A DNA stretch of 64,000 nucleotides from Carya illinoinensis (GCF_018687715.1 NC_056752.1:12063001-12127000), one strand, 5' to 3'. Shown: positions 33,081 through 46,977, counted from the first letter of the stretch. Notes: generated from the sequence alone by a model not told the origin. Numbers and translations: made by a program.

Positions 33081-35713
33081 TTCTTTGGTCTAAGTAGCTT
33101 TTTCCATTTTCATTATTTGCGAAGGAAACTGTAACAGTATATACTATATTGTTCAAAAGTTTCCTTAAATATTATGTTAGACTAGTTGGACAATTTTATG
33201 CTTTCTATAAAGACCCATTTTGGACAGTAATTTTACTTTTCTCGGCTAGCTACTAAAATCGTTCAAACTTGACAATTCTCAATTTGAAACTGAATATAAT
33301 AACTTAATGTATTCGGGATAGAAAAGTTCGCAATTTAATGTCAGTGTAAGAAGTATATCCAAGTATAAGTTTTTTTAATGGTTTTTTGTTTAACTTCTCT
33401 TCACATTTCTTGATGTAGATTAGTGCTTTCTCACTTTCCAGTGTTTGTATGTAGGCAAATCATGCTGTTATGGTTTTGGCCAATAAAAGTATAGCTAGAG
33501 AGTGAATCCAAAGTTTTTTTTTTTTTTTTTACTTGTAATGTGTTTAGCTATTCGTATTAACTTTTGAATCCAAAGTATTGTTGGAATATTCCATAATGTT
33601 ATGTGATGGGGATATCCAAAAGATCAAATAATAGATCTTTATTAAGCTGGATTCATGGCTAGTTAGTCTTAAAGCGCAAACGTACATAGCATAGCATTGA
33701 TATTATCGAAACTAGAAAAGAAACAACAACAATAATCTATGGATTAATAACCTCTAATAAGAGGCACCTCCGCCCCACCCCTCCCCATCCCCCTCTCTCT
33801 CTCTCAAAAAAAAAAAAAAATCTAGATCTGATTTTCGTTGGAGGGGGAAGAGGCCTCGGCTTCATCTTGATCCTCCTCCCTCTCATTGCCTCCTTCCTCC
33901 ACTTACACACATTATCTATCAATGTTACTTAGTTTTTATTGTACTTTCTTCAAAGCTGAAAAAGACAGATCTACAGCTATCAGACAACTCTCGAGAGACA
34001 TGAGCGGCACAAGTAGATTTACAGTTCAAAAATTGTTCGGAGGAAAGTGGTGATTTTGTGTACATCATCGTGCATGGTTCTTGCGTGCCACTTACATCTA
34101 TGCGTGGTTCTCATGCGCCACCTCTTTTGGCAGCTCTTCATAACACATGCACCAGATCACTTGAATTGCCACCATCAGACCTTTTAGATAAGACCTTTGT
34201 GGTTGAAAAGAGACAAATGTGTTGCCTTCAAGAGTTGTCACAGATTCCGTAGTCTACTAAAGTTGGTCCAAACTGTAATCCGTCATTTTTTGCATTTATC
34301 TTATTGCTTTCCTTTTTTGTTTCCTTATTGTTAATTAAAATAAAAAAAAAAGTTCGACTCTCAGACTTTTGTATGTCGAGGTTGAGTCTTTTCTTTCTAT
34401 GAAGGGTAAAGTTAAGTCTCTGTTTAGGTTGTGAGTATTGTCTCTTGGATGTTTGTCTGTAGAGAGTATTAGTAATAGTGAAGATGAGATCATTCACAAA
34501 AAGGAAATAGTGTACTGGGTTAAGTTCCAAATGCATTATTTTGGTTTATGATGTCATGTTTAATATGGGGATATCCCAGAATGTATCTAGTCATGAATAT
34601 CAATTTATCTGATGAATGAATGATGACAGTTTCTCTTAAAAAAATAGATATTTTTTAAGTGAGTTTCACTGATTATTGGATAGGAGAACGACAAGCTATA
34701 AGACTATTGATTTATTTTTCTACTGTGCACATCAACAGCAAAAAAATGCCTGTGAATAGAGTTAATGTGGCCTACTTATAAAAGGTTATGTCTCTTGATC
34801 ATGATGCGTCAAATATTGCACCTCTTCATAACGGATATCGACACTATTATAAATATATAGATAAAAAAAAGACCTAATCTAACATGGTAAACTTACGAGT
34901 TTGGGTACTCCATCTATAAGGGTTGATGAGGATGGATAGATAAAAGGAATCATTCAAAAATTTGACAAACATGGTTGAACAAGTACTCAATACTAACCAA
35001 ACATAAAGTTACTTAAAATGTACCACACCAATATATGTGATTGGGAGTAACAAAATTTAAGGTAAAAAGTAATATTTATTTAAACTTTGTTGACACAAAA
35101 TCAAGCTTACCACAACATAAAATAGACCTTGAACGAGGACTTGGTGGCATCTGGATTAATACCTAGATTCCTACATGGGCTCCCCGTAAGCCCACTGGGG
35201 CTTTGGAAGAGAATGTCTTGTCTATGATCACTTATGTCAACCAACTTTGGCAAAATCTTGTTTTGTCAATGACTGCAAACACTTCAATAACAAGCACGAG
35301 ATTGAAACTATAACCACGTTTCAAGAGAGAGAGAAAAATAAAAAGGGAAATATATAAATTGAAGATCAGAGACAAAGAGACAATACAACTTCTTTCACAA
35401 TTTGATCTGGTGGTTAAGTAATTCTCATATATATGGTTTTTGCAGTACAAGAAATACAACTGATTATTCTTCACTGAGGGTGGTAATGTCTTATAAAGAG
35501 CTGTGGTTTAACGTGCAATGGTGGGTTTCAAGCACGCAGTTGAAAAGTGATGATAAATTTTACTACAGTAATGATGTAAAATTAAAATTAATTTTAATGA
35601 AACGGAAAACTTACAAAGTACTACATAGTTTACCCATACCTGAATTGAATCAAATGGCATTTTCTAGAAATGGTTTGGTTATTTCCCATTTTTCATATAT
35701 ATATATATATATA
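33081..35713. other. AT-rich intergenic DNA, no supported gene
   Basis: Contains A/T homopolymers, a CT microsatellite near 33790 and short frames (for example 34058-34252 and 34228-34536) without recognised similarity. Confidence 0.5.
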
Positions 35714-36070
35714 TTGGGTCCCTGACAATATTATTGACTTGGAAGCTACGAGGAACCGTCTATGATAGTGGCCGTCCAAAAGTGAGAAAGCGAAATAAAC
35801 TTGTTATTTAGGAGGCTAATATATATAATTATTTTAAATATTTTATATTTATATTAATAAATAATAATAAGATTATGAATGATAAAATGTAAGATAAAGA
35901 ATAATAATGTTTAAAAGTGAATATAATTTGTAGATAAATTTAACACATTGATACTATTAAAAAAATTAAACTTTTGTCTATCATAGCTATGCCATTTTGG
36001 CATTTGCATCAAGGTTGGGCAAATTATGTTTTTTTTTAAAAACAAATTCTATTATGTTTGATCAATGAGA
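35714..36070 (+). pseudogene. Copy C: remnant of intron 2 and the first bases of exon 3 of the membrane-protein family
   Basis: GCCATTTTGGCATTTGCATC and AAGGTTGGGCAAATTATG match the start of exon 3 of copy B (TTTTGGCATTTGTATTAGAG, GTTGCACAAATTATG). The AT-rich sequence before it resembles intron 2, with an AGATAAAGAATAATAA motif. It is even closer to copy G at 62.7 kb, sharing GGGTCC.TGACAATAT upstream and ATGTTTGATCAATGAGAA downstream. No coding potential remains. Confidence 0.65.
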
Positions 36071-36508
36071 ACTGCTTGATTTACGAAAAGATTTCAGAAA
36101 AATAGACTTATAACTTTACATGTTTTGATGTGATACGTCAAATGTATTTTACAATAGAAAAAATTTCTTTATCATTCATTTCCTGATGATCATCATTTCA
36201 TCATCCCATAATATGGCATTAGATGATAATTAGGTTCACAAGTGAAATATAATTAATAATTTCCAATCATCTAATACTATATCATGGGATGATAAGAGGA
36301 TGATGAGAACTGATATAATCAGTAGTATTACTCTTTACAATAAAATGAGTTTTATAAACTTGACATACCACGTCATGATACGTTAATTTATGAGTTTAAT
36401 TTTATAAATATTTTTTTTTTGAATTAAATAGTTCTCTTTCATCTAATTCTATTATTCTCAAGCTACGTACCCGATTACGATATAAGAACCTAATTAAATG
36501 CTATGAAA

Positions 36509-36745
36509 GTGGTGTTCTCTTACGGAATGCTCCAAAACAAACGATTGTTGTGTTTTTATCTCCGGTGTGGTTTCAAACCATGATTAGGATTGTTATTGAT
36601 TCGAGCTGAGCTCATTCTTTGGATTGTCGAGTGGTATTCTATTACGGAATGCTCCAAAATAAACGATCGCATTGTGTTTCTCTTAGATGTGGTTTCAAGC
36701 CATAATTAGGGCTATAATCGTTTTAAGTTGAGTTGTTTTTTTGGG
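36509..36745. repeat. Imperfect tandem duplication, about 122 bp
   Basis: GTGGTGTTCTCTTACGGAAT at 36509 and GTGGTATTCTATTACGGAAT at 36631 begin two similar units that both continue GCTCCAAAA.AAACGAT and later GTGGTTTCAA.CCAT.ATTAGG. Confidence 0.8.
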
Positions 36746-37739
36746 TTGTCAATTCAACCTCAAGATGATCAAAACTCGAGTTCAGTCAAATTATTTCTTG
36801 ATCTTTGCTCGTGCTTTTTAATGAATTCAAGCCAAGTTGAGTTATTTCTCGATTTTTGGTCATGCTCTTTTTTTTTGTTTTTTGGAAATGGAGGACGGAA
36901 CTTCCGAGTCTTTATTGAAAAGCTCTCACTTGTTGCAAATGAATACCTTGATTACAATGCCAATAGCAAACCAAAAAAGAAATGTAGACAAATCAACCTT
37001 ATGAAAAAAAGACACTAACCACCAACTTCTTATTGTAAACAAAAGAACCAATGAATCAGACAGAATAAAACTAAAGACTCGTGTAAAAACCACAGCAAGC
37101 ACCCAGTGGTCATGACTGAAACTTCCAACAACTCAAACCAAACATCAATGAACCTTTCATAATTGAGCTAAACCACTACGACTAGTGTGCATAAACATCA
37201 ATGAACCTTTCATAATCATAAATGTCTTGGAGATTGAACTCCATAAGTACAAATAGTAAACTAAGGTAAGTACTATAATATCCATCGACGTCGTATTGTC
37301 GTCTAGTCGACCTTTTTCAGTTGGTTGATTCCTGATTCACCTTCAGATCTTAAGACAAGCTCTACCATTTGGGCGGAATGGTAGTTGAGACTACCGCGGT
37401 GAGATTTGATTACAAATCTTAACGAGTTAATAGAAAACTTCCACACAGGTTAATGATTCATGTATGACAGTAAAAGCATGAATGCATAATCAAAGTCATA
37501 AGTAAGCATAACATAATTTGACATATAACATAGCATGACTAGAATAACTTGAACTGAAACGTGAACTGAACATGAAACTTGACATGACATGAACTTGAAC
37601 GTGAAATACTTGGCCTTAGAATCTTGTTCAATAAACTGAACTTGAGCATGAACTTAAGCATGAACATAAACTTGAAACATGATTGAACATGAACTTGAAC
37701 ATAACATGAATGTGAATATGAAATATGACATGAATGTGA

Positions 37740-37990
37740 ACTTGAAATATATTCTTATCTCATGGAGTTACTAAGATGTTCTTGTCTCATGGGGTTACCA
37801 TGACAGCTTAGTCTTGTCTCATGGTGTTACCATGATAGAGTATTCTTATCTCATGGGCTTATCTAATGGGATTACCATGATAGCGTAGTCTTGTCTCATG
37901 GGGTTACCATAATAGAGTATTCTTGTCACATGAGGCTACCATGATAGCATAGCCTTTTCCCATGGGGTTACCGTGATTTAATAATAACTA
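37740..37990. repeat. Minisatellite, about 32 bp unit
   Basis: About seven imperfect copies of TCTTGTCTCATGGGGTTACC followed by ATGATAGNGTA. Confidence 0.85.
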
Positions 37991-38169
37991 TGAACTAAAC
38001 AATAACTTAATTGCATGAGGACATACATGAATGTGAACTTGACATAACTTGAAAGACTATTCCCGAGATACACAAACTGTACTCAAGATGAAACGTGACA
38101 TGAATATGAGAGGACAGAGGTCTTGATGCAGCTTAAAATGACATCAATGTAAGTCGATAGACATGACAT

Positions 38170-38770
38170 ACTTGATAGAAAGTATTTCATAGCATGACAT
38201 AACATGTATCAAATAATATTTTGTAACATGACATAATATGTAACAGATAATATTTCGTAACATGGCTTAACATGTAATAATGAATATTTCATGACATGAC
38301 ATACGTGTAATAGATGACATACTTAACATGACATATTGGCAACATATAGCAATTCGTGACAAAATGTATTGTGTAACAAATAAGTACTTCATAGCAGAAC
38401 AAATCATGTGTAATAGATGAACATGTAATAACATGGCATGTCAGTGAATATATGATAACATACATACATAAACTATATTTCCTTTACTCATCACACTTAC
38501 ACAGTAAATTGATAGTAAGTTAAAAACTAACTTACCTTAGTCGTCGCATTTTATGAAAATTCAAGCACGAATACGAGGAACTGTAAGTGGGGATTCTAAA
38601 AGTTAGAAACATACCCACAAACAATTAGAAACATGAAAAAATACCAACTTAGAGTAAAATTACCATTTTATCTTCTACATGTGGGCAAATGACCACCATT
38701 TTACCCCTAACATTTTGCATCCTAATTCCAAAAATTACCAAAATATACATAGAAAATTTTGTCCTATACT
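38170..38770. repeat. Repeat segment shared with 53.26-53.74 kb
   Basis: TAACATGACATA/ATGTAATAG-type short repeats run into a 300 bp stretch that matches 53260-53740 in the same direction (shared TGATAGTAAGTTAAAA.CTAA, GATTCTAAAAGTTAGAA, CTTAGAGTAAAATTACCATT). Confidence 0.8.
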
Positions 38771-41700
38771 CAAATAGCAACATACAAAAATTTAAAACAA
38801 CACACAACTATAAAAAATCTCATAGGGCCGAAACATCATAGGCTAAACTCTTGATTTTTGTTGCAATTCTTCCAATTTTAAAACTTATGATCAAACTAAA
38901 ATTTTCTTCTAATATCTTCATAACATATTTCTAAGAATAACCATTTTTGAATCATCAAACAAAAGTCGCCAAAATCACCAAAACAACACTTGGAGTTTTT
39001 GGCTTCCCAAAATAGATTTTGTTTCTTAACTACTTTTGATCAACCACTTGATCCATGACTTAAAAGATTAGATCTTCAAACCAAAACATCACATGGTTTA
39101 AAAAGGTGTCTTAAAATATATCCAAACTTTAAACTCAAAATCACATGGTTAAAATCAACCAAAACATGGATCTAGCCAAAAACATCAATCCTTTGGTAAC
39201 CGAATATTCTCTTGCATAAATTTTCATATCTTTGAAACTAATATCAAATATCTTAAAAATAACATCCTAAAATGTATCTAAGAGGCTAAAAATCCTTAAA
39301 TAAAAATATCAAAGCCATTGGAATAAGATTAAACCACAAAAGATCTAAATTTTCTTAAAACATAAAATGTTTTTCTTCTTCTAGTTTCTAAGTTTCTAGA
39401 TCTAAGAAAATCTTCCATCAAAAGATTTCATTAAGAAAAAAATCCTCAACCAATAATCATATACATATGTTAAAAATATTTCACAAAAAGTTCGGACCAA
39501 GAGCTGTCCATTAGCTTGCTCAAAACTCAAAAATATAATACACTCTCCATTTTATCATCTAGAATGACCTTTCTGGGGTTCAAACGAATTTTGACAATAA
39601 AATGGCCATCAAATGGAGCAAAAATATATCCAAATAAACTAGACTAAAAATGGAACACCTCCCATGAAGGATACTTAGTGAGAAAACACTTACAAAAGCT
39701 TCTAAACGAGCATGCAAAGGGACTTAGAACAGCTGTCCTAGAGAGTCTTATGTTTTCTCTCCAATAAAAGTAGCAGAAAGAGATGGAATGAGTGTTAAAT
39801 GGGCTGGATGATTTCTTGCAAAAATGAGGGATGATGATAGGGCTGAGAGTGAGCTTGAGTGTTGGTCTTGACAACCCATATTAGGGGACAAATATATCCT
39901 AAGATATTTCTTCCCAATGGGCCTTGTAAGAGGAAAAGAGCGAGGTGGCTTCTAGCCATCACTTCGAGTACAAGCTAAGGCTTTCTTGGGTAGATCTGTT
40001 CAGCCATGTGGGCGTGAAATACTTAGCCAAGAAGTAATGCTAAGGTGGCCAAATTCCTGGGCCTTAATTGAAAGGGCCTCAATTTGGGGTTCAAAGAGGG
40101 TTTGGATTACTATCAAGCCCAAATCCAATATACCTTGGCCCAATCAAATATCCAAGATTTAAAAGGTTGGATAATGATGACATAACATAAATTTGAAGGA
40201 TTAATAGCATGTAGAAGTGATTTAATCAAGTAATTTAAACACAATGCTAGAAATCGATTCAGTTAGGGTTTGGAGGTTAACCTTAGGATTTGGATAAAAC
40301 TATTTAGGGTTTCAGTTTCAACCATACTTTTGAGTTTTCAGTTGGATTCCAACTATATAGGGTCTTACTAGGGTGGAAACCCTTTTGGTTTGGTACAATC
40401 TAGTTGGTTGGATGGAATAGAGTTTTGCTTAGATGATATGATCTCATACCTTGATTCCTTCACAGTCCATCTAATGGTTCCTCTTGGTACCAAGTGTCTA
40501 ATATTATTCAACATGTGTGGCTAAGATCTTTCCAAATGTCTAAATAAAACTTTTTTAACATAATTTAGACATTCCACATTGTGATTTTGAAATCACTGCA
40601 CTTGGTACACTTATCAAGGTTACTATTTACTTTGGAAAAGTGAGCAATAAACTTTGAACTGTAAAATTCTAAATTTCATATAAATAAACCTAACTGTGCA
40701 ATTTATTTATTGAAATTCAACTCCGAAGTGCCCCTAAAAATAAAAATACAATTTTGAACAATCATTCCATCTGAAGTGCCCCAAATTGCAATTCTATTTT
40801 TGTTAAGCCACATTGTTAGATGATCGTAATTTTGGTCATTTAAACTTAAAATAATTGGAAAGTTCATGTCAATAGATATTCGATCGATGTTTCATTTTCG
40901 TCCTTGTGTACTTTTGCTTCTTCCCAATATATGTAATATGTTACAATTACAATTAGTAATCAAAGAAGACAGCATTCAATGTTTTTCACAATTAGATTCT
41001 AAATAGAATAAACAACTTGAAAAAGAAAATTGAAAGTTCATGTCAATAAATATTCAACGTACCATTTTCTCACTACAACAGAAACGACTTGTTGCATCTA
41101 ATTCTTTTTCGTCATTAGAAAAATTGTCACGATAAATGAGTATTTACGTCTTTATTAAACGTACCGCAAATAACCATTAGAAATGGTCAGATTAGCCACG
41201 TGCACAGTGTGTTTTTTATTTGCATCGACCTACATTTAGTTGCATTTTATTTTTTGAGTCGCAAAAGAAATTAAAACCATCAGATCGTTAAGCGCCAATT
41301 TTTGATAGTCGCAATAACCAAACAAGTCTATTCTAACGCATCTTTAACTTTTAGTGTCCAAATTATTGACACAAAAGAAAATGTATATATGCATCATCTA
41401 CACCCTTATATTTTTCCCCAAATGTTGGTTGCACACTACCTAGTACTATTGGTGTGGGCTGTCGAATGAAACTCTAGGATGGGGATTTCAGCTTACCAAG
41501 CTTAGAGGAAGCCGTCTATGTAGATTCAGGTTAAGAACACATGAAAGTCTCTCTTATTCTGAGCATCTATTAAATCCCACATTCACTTACAACTCCATTC
41601 AAGGTACATATTACCAACATCAATATAACTCACATCAATGCTCACCTACATTACTTGTATATTTGCATCCTCTATTTTACAATACTTGTCTTCCTTGAAT

Positions 41701-42581
41701 TGTGTTATTTCTAGTAAAGAGTTAAAACTGCAATTGCACTTGGGAATCTACATAATTTAGTGATTTGGAAAATTGAACTTTCCACTTGCATGCCATTTGT
41801 TTGATTAAAGTCCCGTGTAGACATGAATGGACCATTTGTATATATTTTCTTGTTTTTGTTGGTTTTCTGGATGCATCCAAAATGGAACTTAACTCAAGAG
41901 GATGTGCTTTGAGATGAGATCGGCCTTTATTCATCCAAAGTATGCTCAATTGTCACAAAGGTTAGGGTCAAACATTTGCTTAATTAGTTGTTTTTCACCA
42001 ACATCTTTGTTGGGTGTTATACTAGTTGAAGAACATTTATTGGGTTTTTTATACAATCACTATTAGGAATTTTTTGGATGATGGCAATTGCATTTTTCCG
42101 TTCAACGCTAAATTTAGACGAGATATCCTATTTGTTGAGAAGATGGTTTTGTTTTTTCCTGTTTTTATGTTTGAAGGCCAACGAGATGCCTCACTGACTG
42201 AGACCATTTTTTTCCCGTGCCCAAATCCAAACCTTTTATGGAATTTGAGTGTATATAGAGGGCTTTTGTTGAATTTAAAATTAACTTAGCATGTTGCATT
42301 TTTAACCACTACTAAGATTTTCCAATCTATATTCAACAATTACTATCTTTTTTGTTACTTTGGAATTAAAAACCGTAATTTACATGTTATTATGGTAGTA
42401 GATCTTGTATGTGGCCATCGAAAGAATTATGCACCAATGATGATTTCCTTATCTATCTTTCTTTCTAGAACGAGGTAGACCCAACAATTGTTAGTCTATC
42501 ATCGGGGTTGCATACATGCTTGATGTTTGTTGGAAAGTCTAAATTCATACTTTCTAATAATTAATATTGCTTAATTTGTAG

Positions 42582-43073
42582 ATGAACAAAAGTTGGATGA
42601 ATGTTAGAGATTGGTTTAGGTCAATAGAATATACCAAAGGGGTTAGACATTTTCGCACAATGGCTGGAGCTCACACTGATAGAAACAACCGAGTGAAGTG
42701 TCCATGTCAAAGTTGCTGTAATTTCTTGTTTCTTCCTATCAATGAGGTTGAAGGACATTTATTCACTACATGGATGGATCTAGCTTACACAAAATGGATA
42801 TTTCATGGGGAGCAAGAATCGATGAATTTAAATGAATACACTCCAGATGCAAGGAAAAATCTTCACAATGGTGATGATGGTTACATTGATGACATCCATG
42901 ACATGTTGGGTGATACTCATGCTGCTACCATTGTGGGTGTTGATGAAGAGGTGGATACACATACTGATTTTCCTAACCAAGTGTGCCCGGAACCAACCAC
43001 TTTTGAAAAACTATTAGAAGGTGCTCAGTTTATCCCGATTGCACAACCTTTTCAAAACTATCATTTATTGTGA
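42582..43073 (+). pseudogene. CACTA transposase, N-terminal Transpos_assoc domain
   Basis: Starts MNKSWMNVRDWFRSIEYTKG, the usual beginning of this domain, and keeps the zinc-binding cysteines in VKCPCQSCCNF, then EVEGHLFTTWMDLAYTKWIF followed by HGE. It continues with an acidic linker and TTFEKLLEGAQ. A frameshift near 43070 separates it from the TNP2 core. Confidence 0.85.
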
Positions 43074-44395
43074 AGTTGCTGTACATCAAAACAGTAGGTG
43101 GCTGGAGTGTAAAGTCATTCGACATGCTTATTAAACTTTTGAAGATTGCTTTTCTTGATGCACTCTTGCCTAACTCATTTAATGAGGCACGGTCCTTAGA
43201 GCGGGGCTTGGGGTTTAAATACATCAAAATACATGCATGTTCAAATGTTTGCATACTATATTGGAAGGAAAATGCCAAGAAGCAAGCATGCCCAAAGTGT
43301 GGTTCATCCATGTGGGTGTCTAAGTCATGTAGGGAACAACCGGTACCTCAGAAGGTATTGCGATTTTTTCCACTGAAACCAAGGTTGCAGAGATTATTCA
43401 TGTCCAAGAAAACAACAAAAAGCATGAGGTGGCATCAAACAGAAAGGTCAGGAGATTATAACACTTTGAGACATCCTGCCGACTCTAAGATGTGGCAGAA
43501 ATTTGATAGAGATCATCCCTAGTTTGCTGGAGATCCTCGTAATATTCGTCTCAATCTTGCTAGTGATGGCTTCAATCCTTTCAATAATTTGGCTAAACCA
43601 TATAGTATATGTCCTGTGATTCTAGTCCCATATAACTTGCCACCATGGTTATGCATGAAAGATCTTTTCTTCATGTTGTCATTACTCATACCTGGTCCTA
43701 AGTTGCTTGGGAATGAAATTGATATTTATCTCCGCCCGTTGCTTGATGAACTAGAGGATATGTGAGAAAATGGCATTGAGACGTACGATGCAATGGGTGG
43801 CCAAACTTTTGGCTTGCATGCTGCTTTATTGTGGGCATTTAATGATTTTCCCGCATACGGGAACCTTTCGGGTTGGAGCACTAAAGGCAAGTTGGCATGT
43901 CCAGTCTGCAATATGCACATGGAGTCCATGTAGCTTCCCTATGGTTGGAAGCATTGTTACATGGGTCATAACCACTTCCTACCATCAGGTCACATTTGGA
44001 GAATAAAGAAGACTATTTTTAATGGGCAATAAGATCACCGAATTTCACCCCGACAGCTTTAAGGAGAAGATGTTTTGCAACAACTAGATAACATTGATGT
44101 TGTGCATTTTGGGAAATGTGCAAAAAGGTGAAAATGTGGCCCTCATGAGTTAAACTATACCAAAAAAAGTATCTTCTTCAACCTTCCATGTTGGTCTTCC
44201 CAGGAACTTAGGCGTAACCTTGATGTGATGCATATCGAGAAGAATATATGTGAAAGTGTATTAGGTACGTTGATGAATATTCAAGGTAAAACAAAGGATA
44301 ATATCTACACTCGACGGGATTTGGCTAAACTTGGTATCAAGAAAGAGTTGCACTTGAAACAAGATGGAGATTGAGTTACTATCCCTCATTCCTAT
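43074..44395 (+). pseudogene. CACTA TNP2 transposase core (Transposase_21), broken
   Basis: KIHACSNVCILYWKENAKKQ, ACPKCGSSMWVSKS, LRHPADSKMWQKFDRDHP, RNIRLNLASDGFNPF, PVILVPYNLPPWLCMK, LRPLLDELEDM, LLWAFNDFPAYGNLSGWSTK and LRRNLDVMHIEKNICESVLG follow one another across stops. This is the element's cut-and-paste enzyme. Confidence 0.9.
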
Positions 44396-45360
44396 TTCAT
44401 GCTATATGGGGATAAAAGGAAAGAGTTCTGTCATTGGTTGAGTTGTGTTAAGTTCCCAGATGGCTTTGCTTCTAATATTTCTAGATGTGTTAATGTGAGT
44501 GATTGTAAAATCTCTGGAATGAAAAGCCATGATGCCTACATCCTTTTGCAACAGTTACTACCAGTGGCAATCGGTGGGTACTTAAGGAGTGATATATGTT
44601 TGGCATTGATGGAGCTTAGCATGTTTTTTAGTGAATTGTGTGCACAAACGTGTAAGAAGGACGTGGTTATGCGTCTTGAGTTTGAGATTGTCCTCATTCT
44701 TTGCAAGCTTAAGATGATATTTCCACCAAGCTTCTTTGACGTAATGGTCCAACTAACCGTCCATTTGCCCCGAGAACTATTGTTAGGTGGACTTGTTCAG
44801 TATAGGTGGATGTATCCGTTTGAGAGGTATTTGAAACATTTAAGAGGTATGTTAAAAACAAAGCTCATTCGGAAGGTTCCATTATCGAGGCCTATATTCA
44901 CATAGAATGCTTGACATTCTCTTCCATGTATTTGCATGATGTACCAATGTCATTTAGTCGAGAAGATCGAAACTTTGATGTTGGTGTTCAAACGGCCAAT
45001 GAGATGAGTGACTTCTCAATTTTCTCACAGAAGTTACAGCCAATCAAGTCTTCAACACTTGTCTAGTGAGATAAGAAACTATTTAAGACTGTAAGATGGT
45101 ACATTCTTAATAACTGCACAGAGGCCATTTACTACTTATAGTAAGAACCTAATAATAGCATTTCCTATGGACAAACCAGCAATAGCAACGACCATCACAT
45201 TTTTTGCTGCCATTTCATTATTCATTGTTTCTGCCTTTATTTTTATGCTATAATTTTGTGTTTGTTGTTTGTAGCGAGCATTATAGCATTTTACATGAAC
45301 AGAGTATCCCCAACATCGAGAGGCAGCATCAAGCTGAATTTCCACAGTGGTTCAAAAGAT
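44396..45360 (+). pseudogene. CACTA transposase, DUF4218 region, broken
   Basis: Carries KISGMKSHDAYILLQQLLPV, YLRSDICLALMELSMFFSEL and QYRWMYPFERYLKHLRGML, the DUF4218 landmarks. A gap with stops follows; the domain end is seen as VRWYILNNC and, near 45270, NIERQHQAEFPQWFK. Confidence 0.85.
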
Positions 45361-45419
45361 GCGTAAGCCATTTCTAATTAATAACAAAATAAAAAGACCT
45401 AAACAATCAAAGCTTGTCA

Positions 45420-46275
45420 TCTCTTCTTTATGTATTGCAAACGTGGGCTTTTTGCAGGTTCAAGTGTTGCGTGCCAGTGATCATGACCAAGTTTCCGATG
45501 ATCTTCATGCACTAGCTTGTAGTCCTGACCCTTGGGTCGCATCCTATCAAGGTTGTATAATGAATGATATAAGGTTTCATACAAAGCCTCATGAAGAAAA
45601 CCGTCGAACCCAAAATAGTGGAGTAGTAGTTATGGTCGTACACGAAGCCAACATGGTGGCTTTCTATGGCATACTGAATGACATCTTGGAGTTCTGTTAC
45701 ATGGGATGGCGACATGTGTGGGTATTTAAATGCAATTGGTTTGATGTTGGTGATTACTGAGGGATACGTGTGACTGACCATACTACAAGTGTGAATTTTA
45801 GTCAAAAATGGTATAAGGATGAACCATTTGTGTTGACATGTCAAGCTTCACAAGTTTTTTAACTCAAAGACACAAACTTAGGTGGTTCTCAACATGTTGT
45901 GTAGAAGACAACATATAGGAATGTGTATGACGTTCCACAAGTGCCACTAGTCAGTGATTTAGTTGATTGTAGCGAGGGCGAGGCATATCAGGACGAGGAA
46001 TCTGTTGAACCCTTCCATGACGTTCACTTTGAACATGATGGGCTTCATTCCCCATTGATAAGGCAAGATGTTAAACCAATGATGGTCCCCATATCTGCAT
46101 TGAATGCGAGACCTAGTGACACTGTTGATCAGTATATGTTTACCAACGACAGGTCAGATGACTGTGCATCGGATGATCTCTTTGACAGTAATTTTGATTG
46201 GATTGATGGAGCCAGTGTCCGAGACTCTGATGAAGACAGTGTCCAAGAGACTGATCAAGAGAGTGTCAAGTAGAC
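45420..46275 (+). pseudogene. CACTA transposase, DUF4216 region and acidic tail
   Basis: VAFYGILNDILEFCYMGWRH and VFKCNWFDVGDY, then a stop and DEPFVLTCQASQVF and YRNVYDVPQVPLVSDL, match DUF4216. The last 116 codons are acidic and end at a stop at 46273-46275. Confidence 0.8.
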
Positions 46276-46977
46276 TAAAATAACCATTATAAAACTGATG
46301 TTTAGTAGTTCATTCTAAGGTATCGTGCCTATTTTGGGACATTTATTAAATTGCATGTATAGTTTATATTTTATGATTGTAAATAAATGCTTTTTAAATG
46401 CTGCAGGATAGGTGTCATGCCTATTTGGGACATGCTGATCAGACATACAAACCTGATAATACCATCCAATAATGGTACATGGACATGACACCTAGTTCTT
46501 ATTATTAACCAAGAATCGAGTTTGTGGCATTGAACAGCGTTAATTTCTAGTTCTGAGAATTATAACTACTGATTATAATATTTTTTGGTAATCATTGTTA
46601 ACTTGGACTTGGATGGATTGTGTAAGTTATATACATTAGATATGACCAAGCAGATGTCAAGCATCGGCATGAAATGTTTGCTTAATTTAATAGTGATGTT
46701 GTTAACATAGCTATTGTGACCATAAATTAAGCCAAGTGGAGACCAAATGGAACCTTTTGTAACCAACTTGTTCCCACTACCCCATCAGTGTGAAATGCAC
46801 ATTCTATGTGAAAAAGCATGGAAATCATTGACTCTTTTTGACTTACGAGTGATAGAGGAGGATGAAAGCAATGAATGCAAGTGACGAGCGCACTGGAATT
46901 TGATGGGGATATGGGTGTTTGGGATAGAAACAGCATGAAATGGCCACGTTCGGCACTAGGTTTCTTTTATTTAAGAT
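46276..46977. other. Flank of the CACTA element, no gene seen
   Basis: Possibly its 3' terminal region, but no CACTA inverted end was found. Minus-strand frames here are unsupported. Confidence 0.4.

Larger units (their letters stand above)
36870..41070. repeat. Old LTR-like repetitive DNA, unclassified; no gene
   Basis: No protein similarity was seen in over 4 kb. It contains the minisatellites at 37.4-38.5 kb, a segment shared with 53.3-53.7 kb, and texture typical of an antisense LTR (CTAACTTACCTTAGTCG). Confidence 0.4.
41071..46275 (+). mobile_element. Decayed CACTA (EnSpm) DNA transposon
   Basis: CACTACAACAGAAACGACTT at 41071 is a CACTA-type 5' terminus. Downstream are the domains of a TNP2 transposase in order: Transpos_assoc, Transposase_21, DUF4218 and DUF4216. 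Many stops occur. I did not find the matching TAGTG-ended 3' terminus, so the right limit is set at the last coding similarity. Confidence 0.8.

Noticed and set aside
36870..39910. A complete antisense LTR or solo LTR
   Set aside because: The texture is LTR-like, but I could not find matching TG...CA ends, a partner LTR or a target duplication, so only unclassified repeat is claimed.
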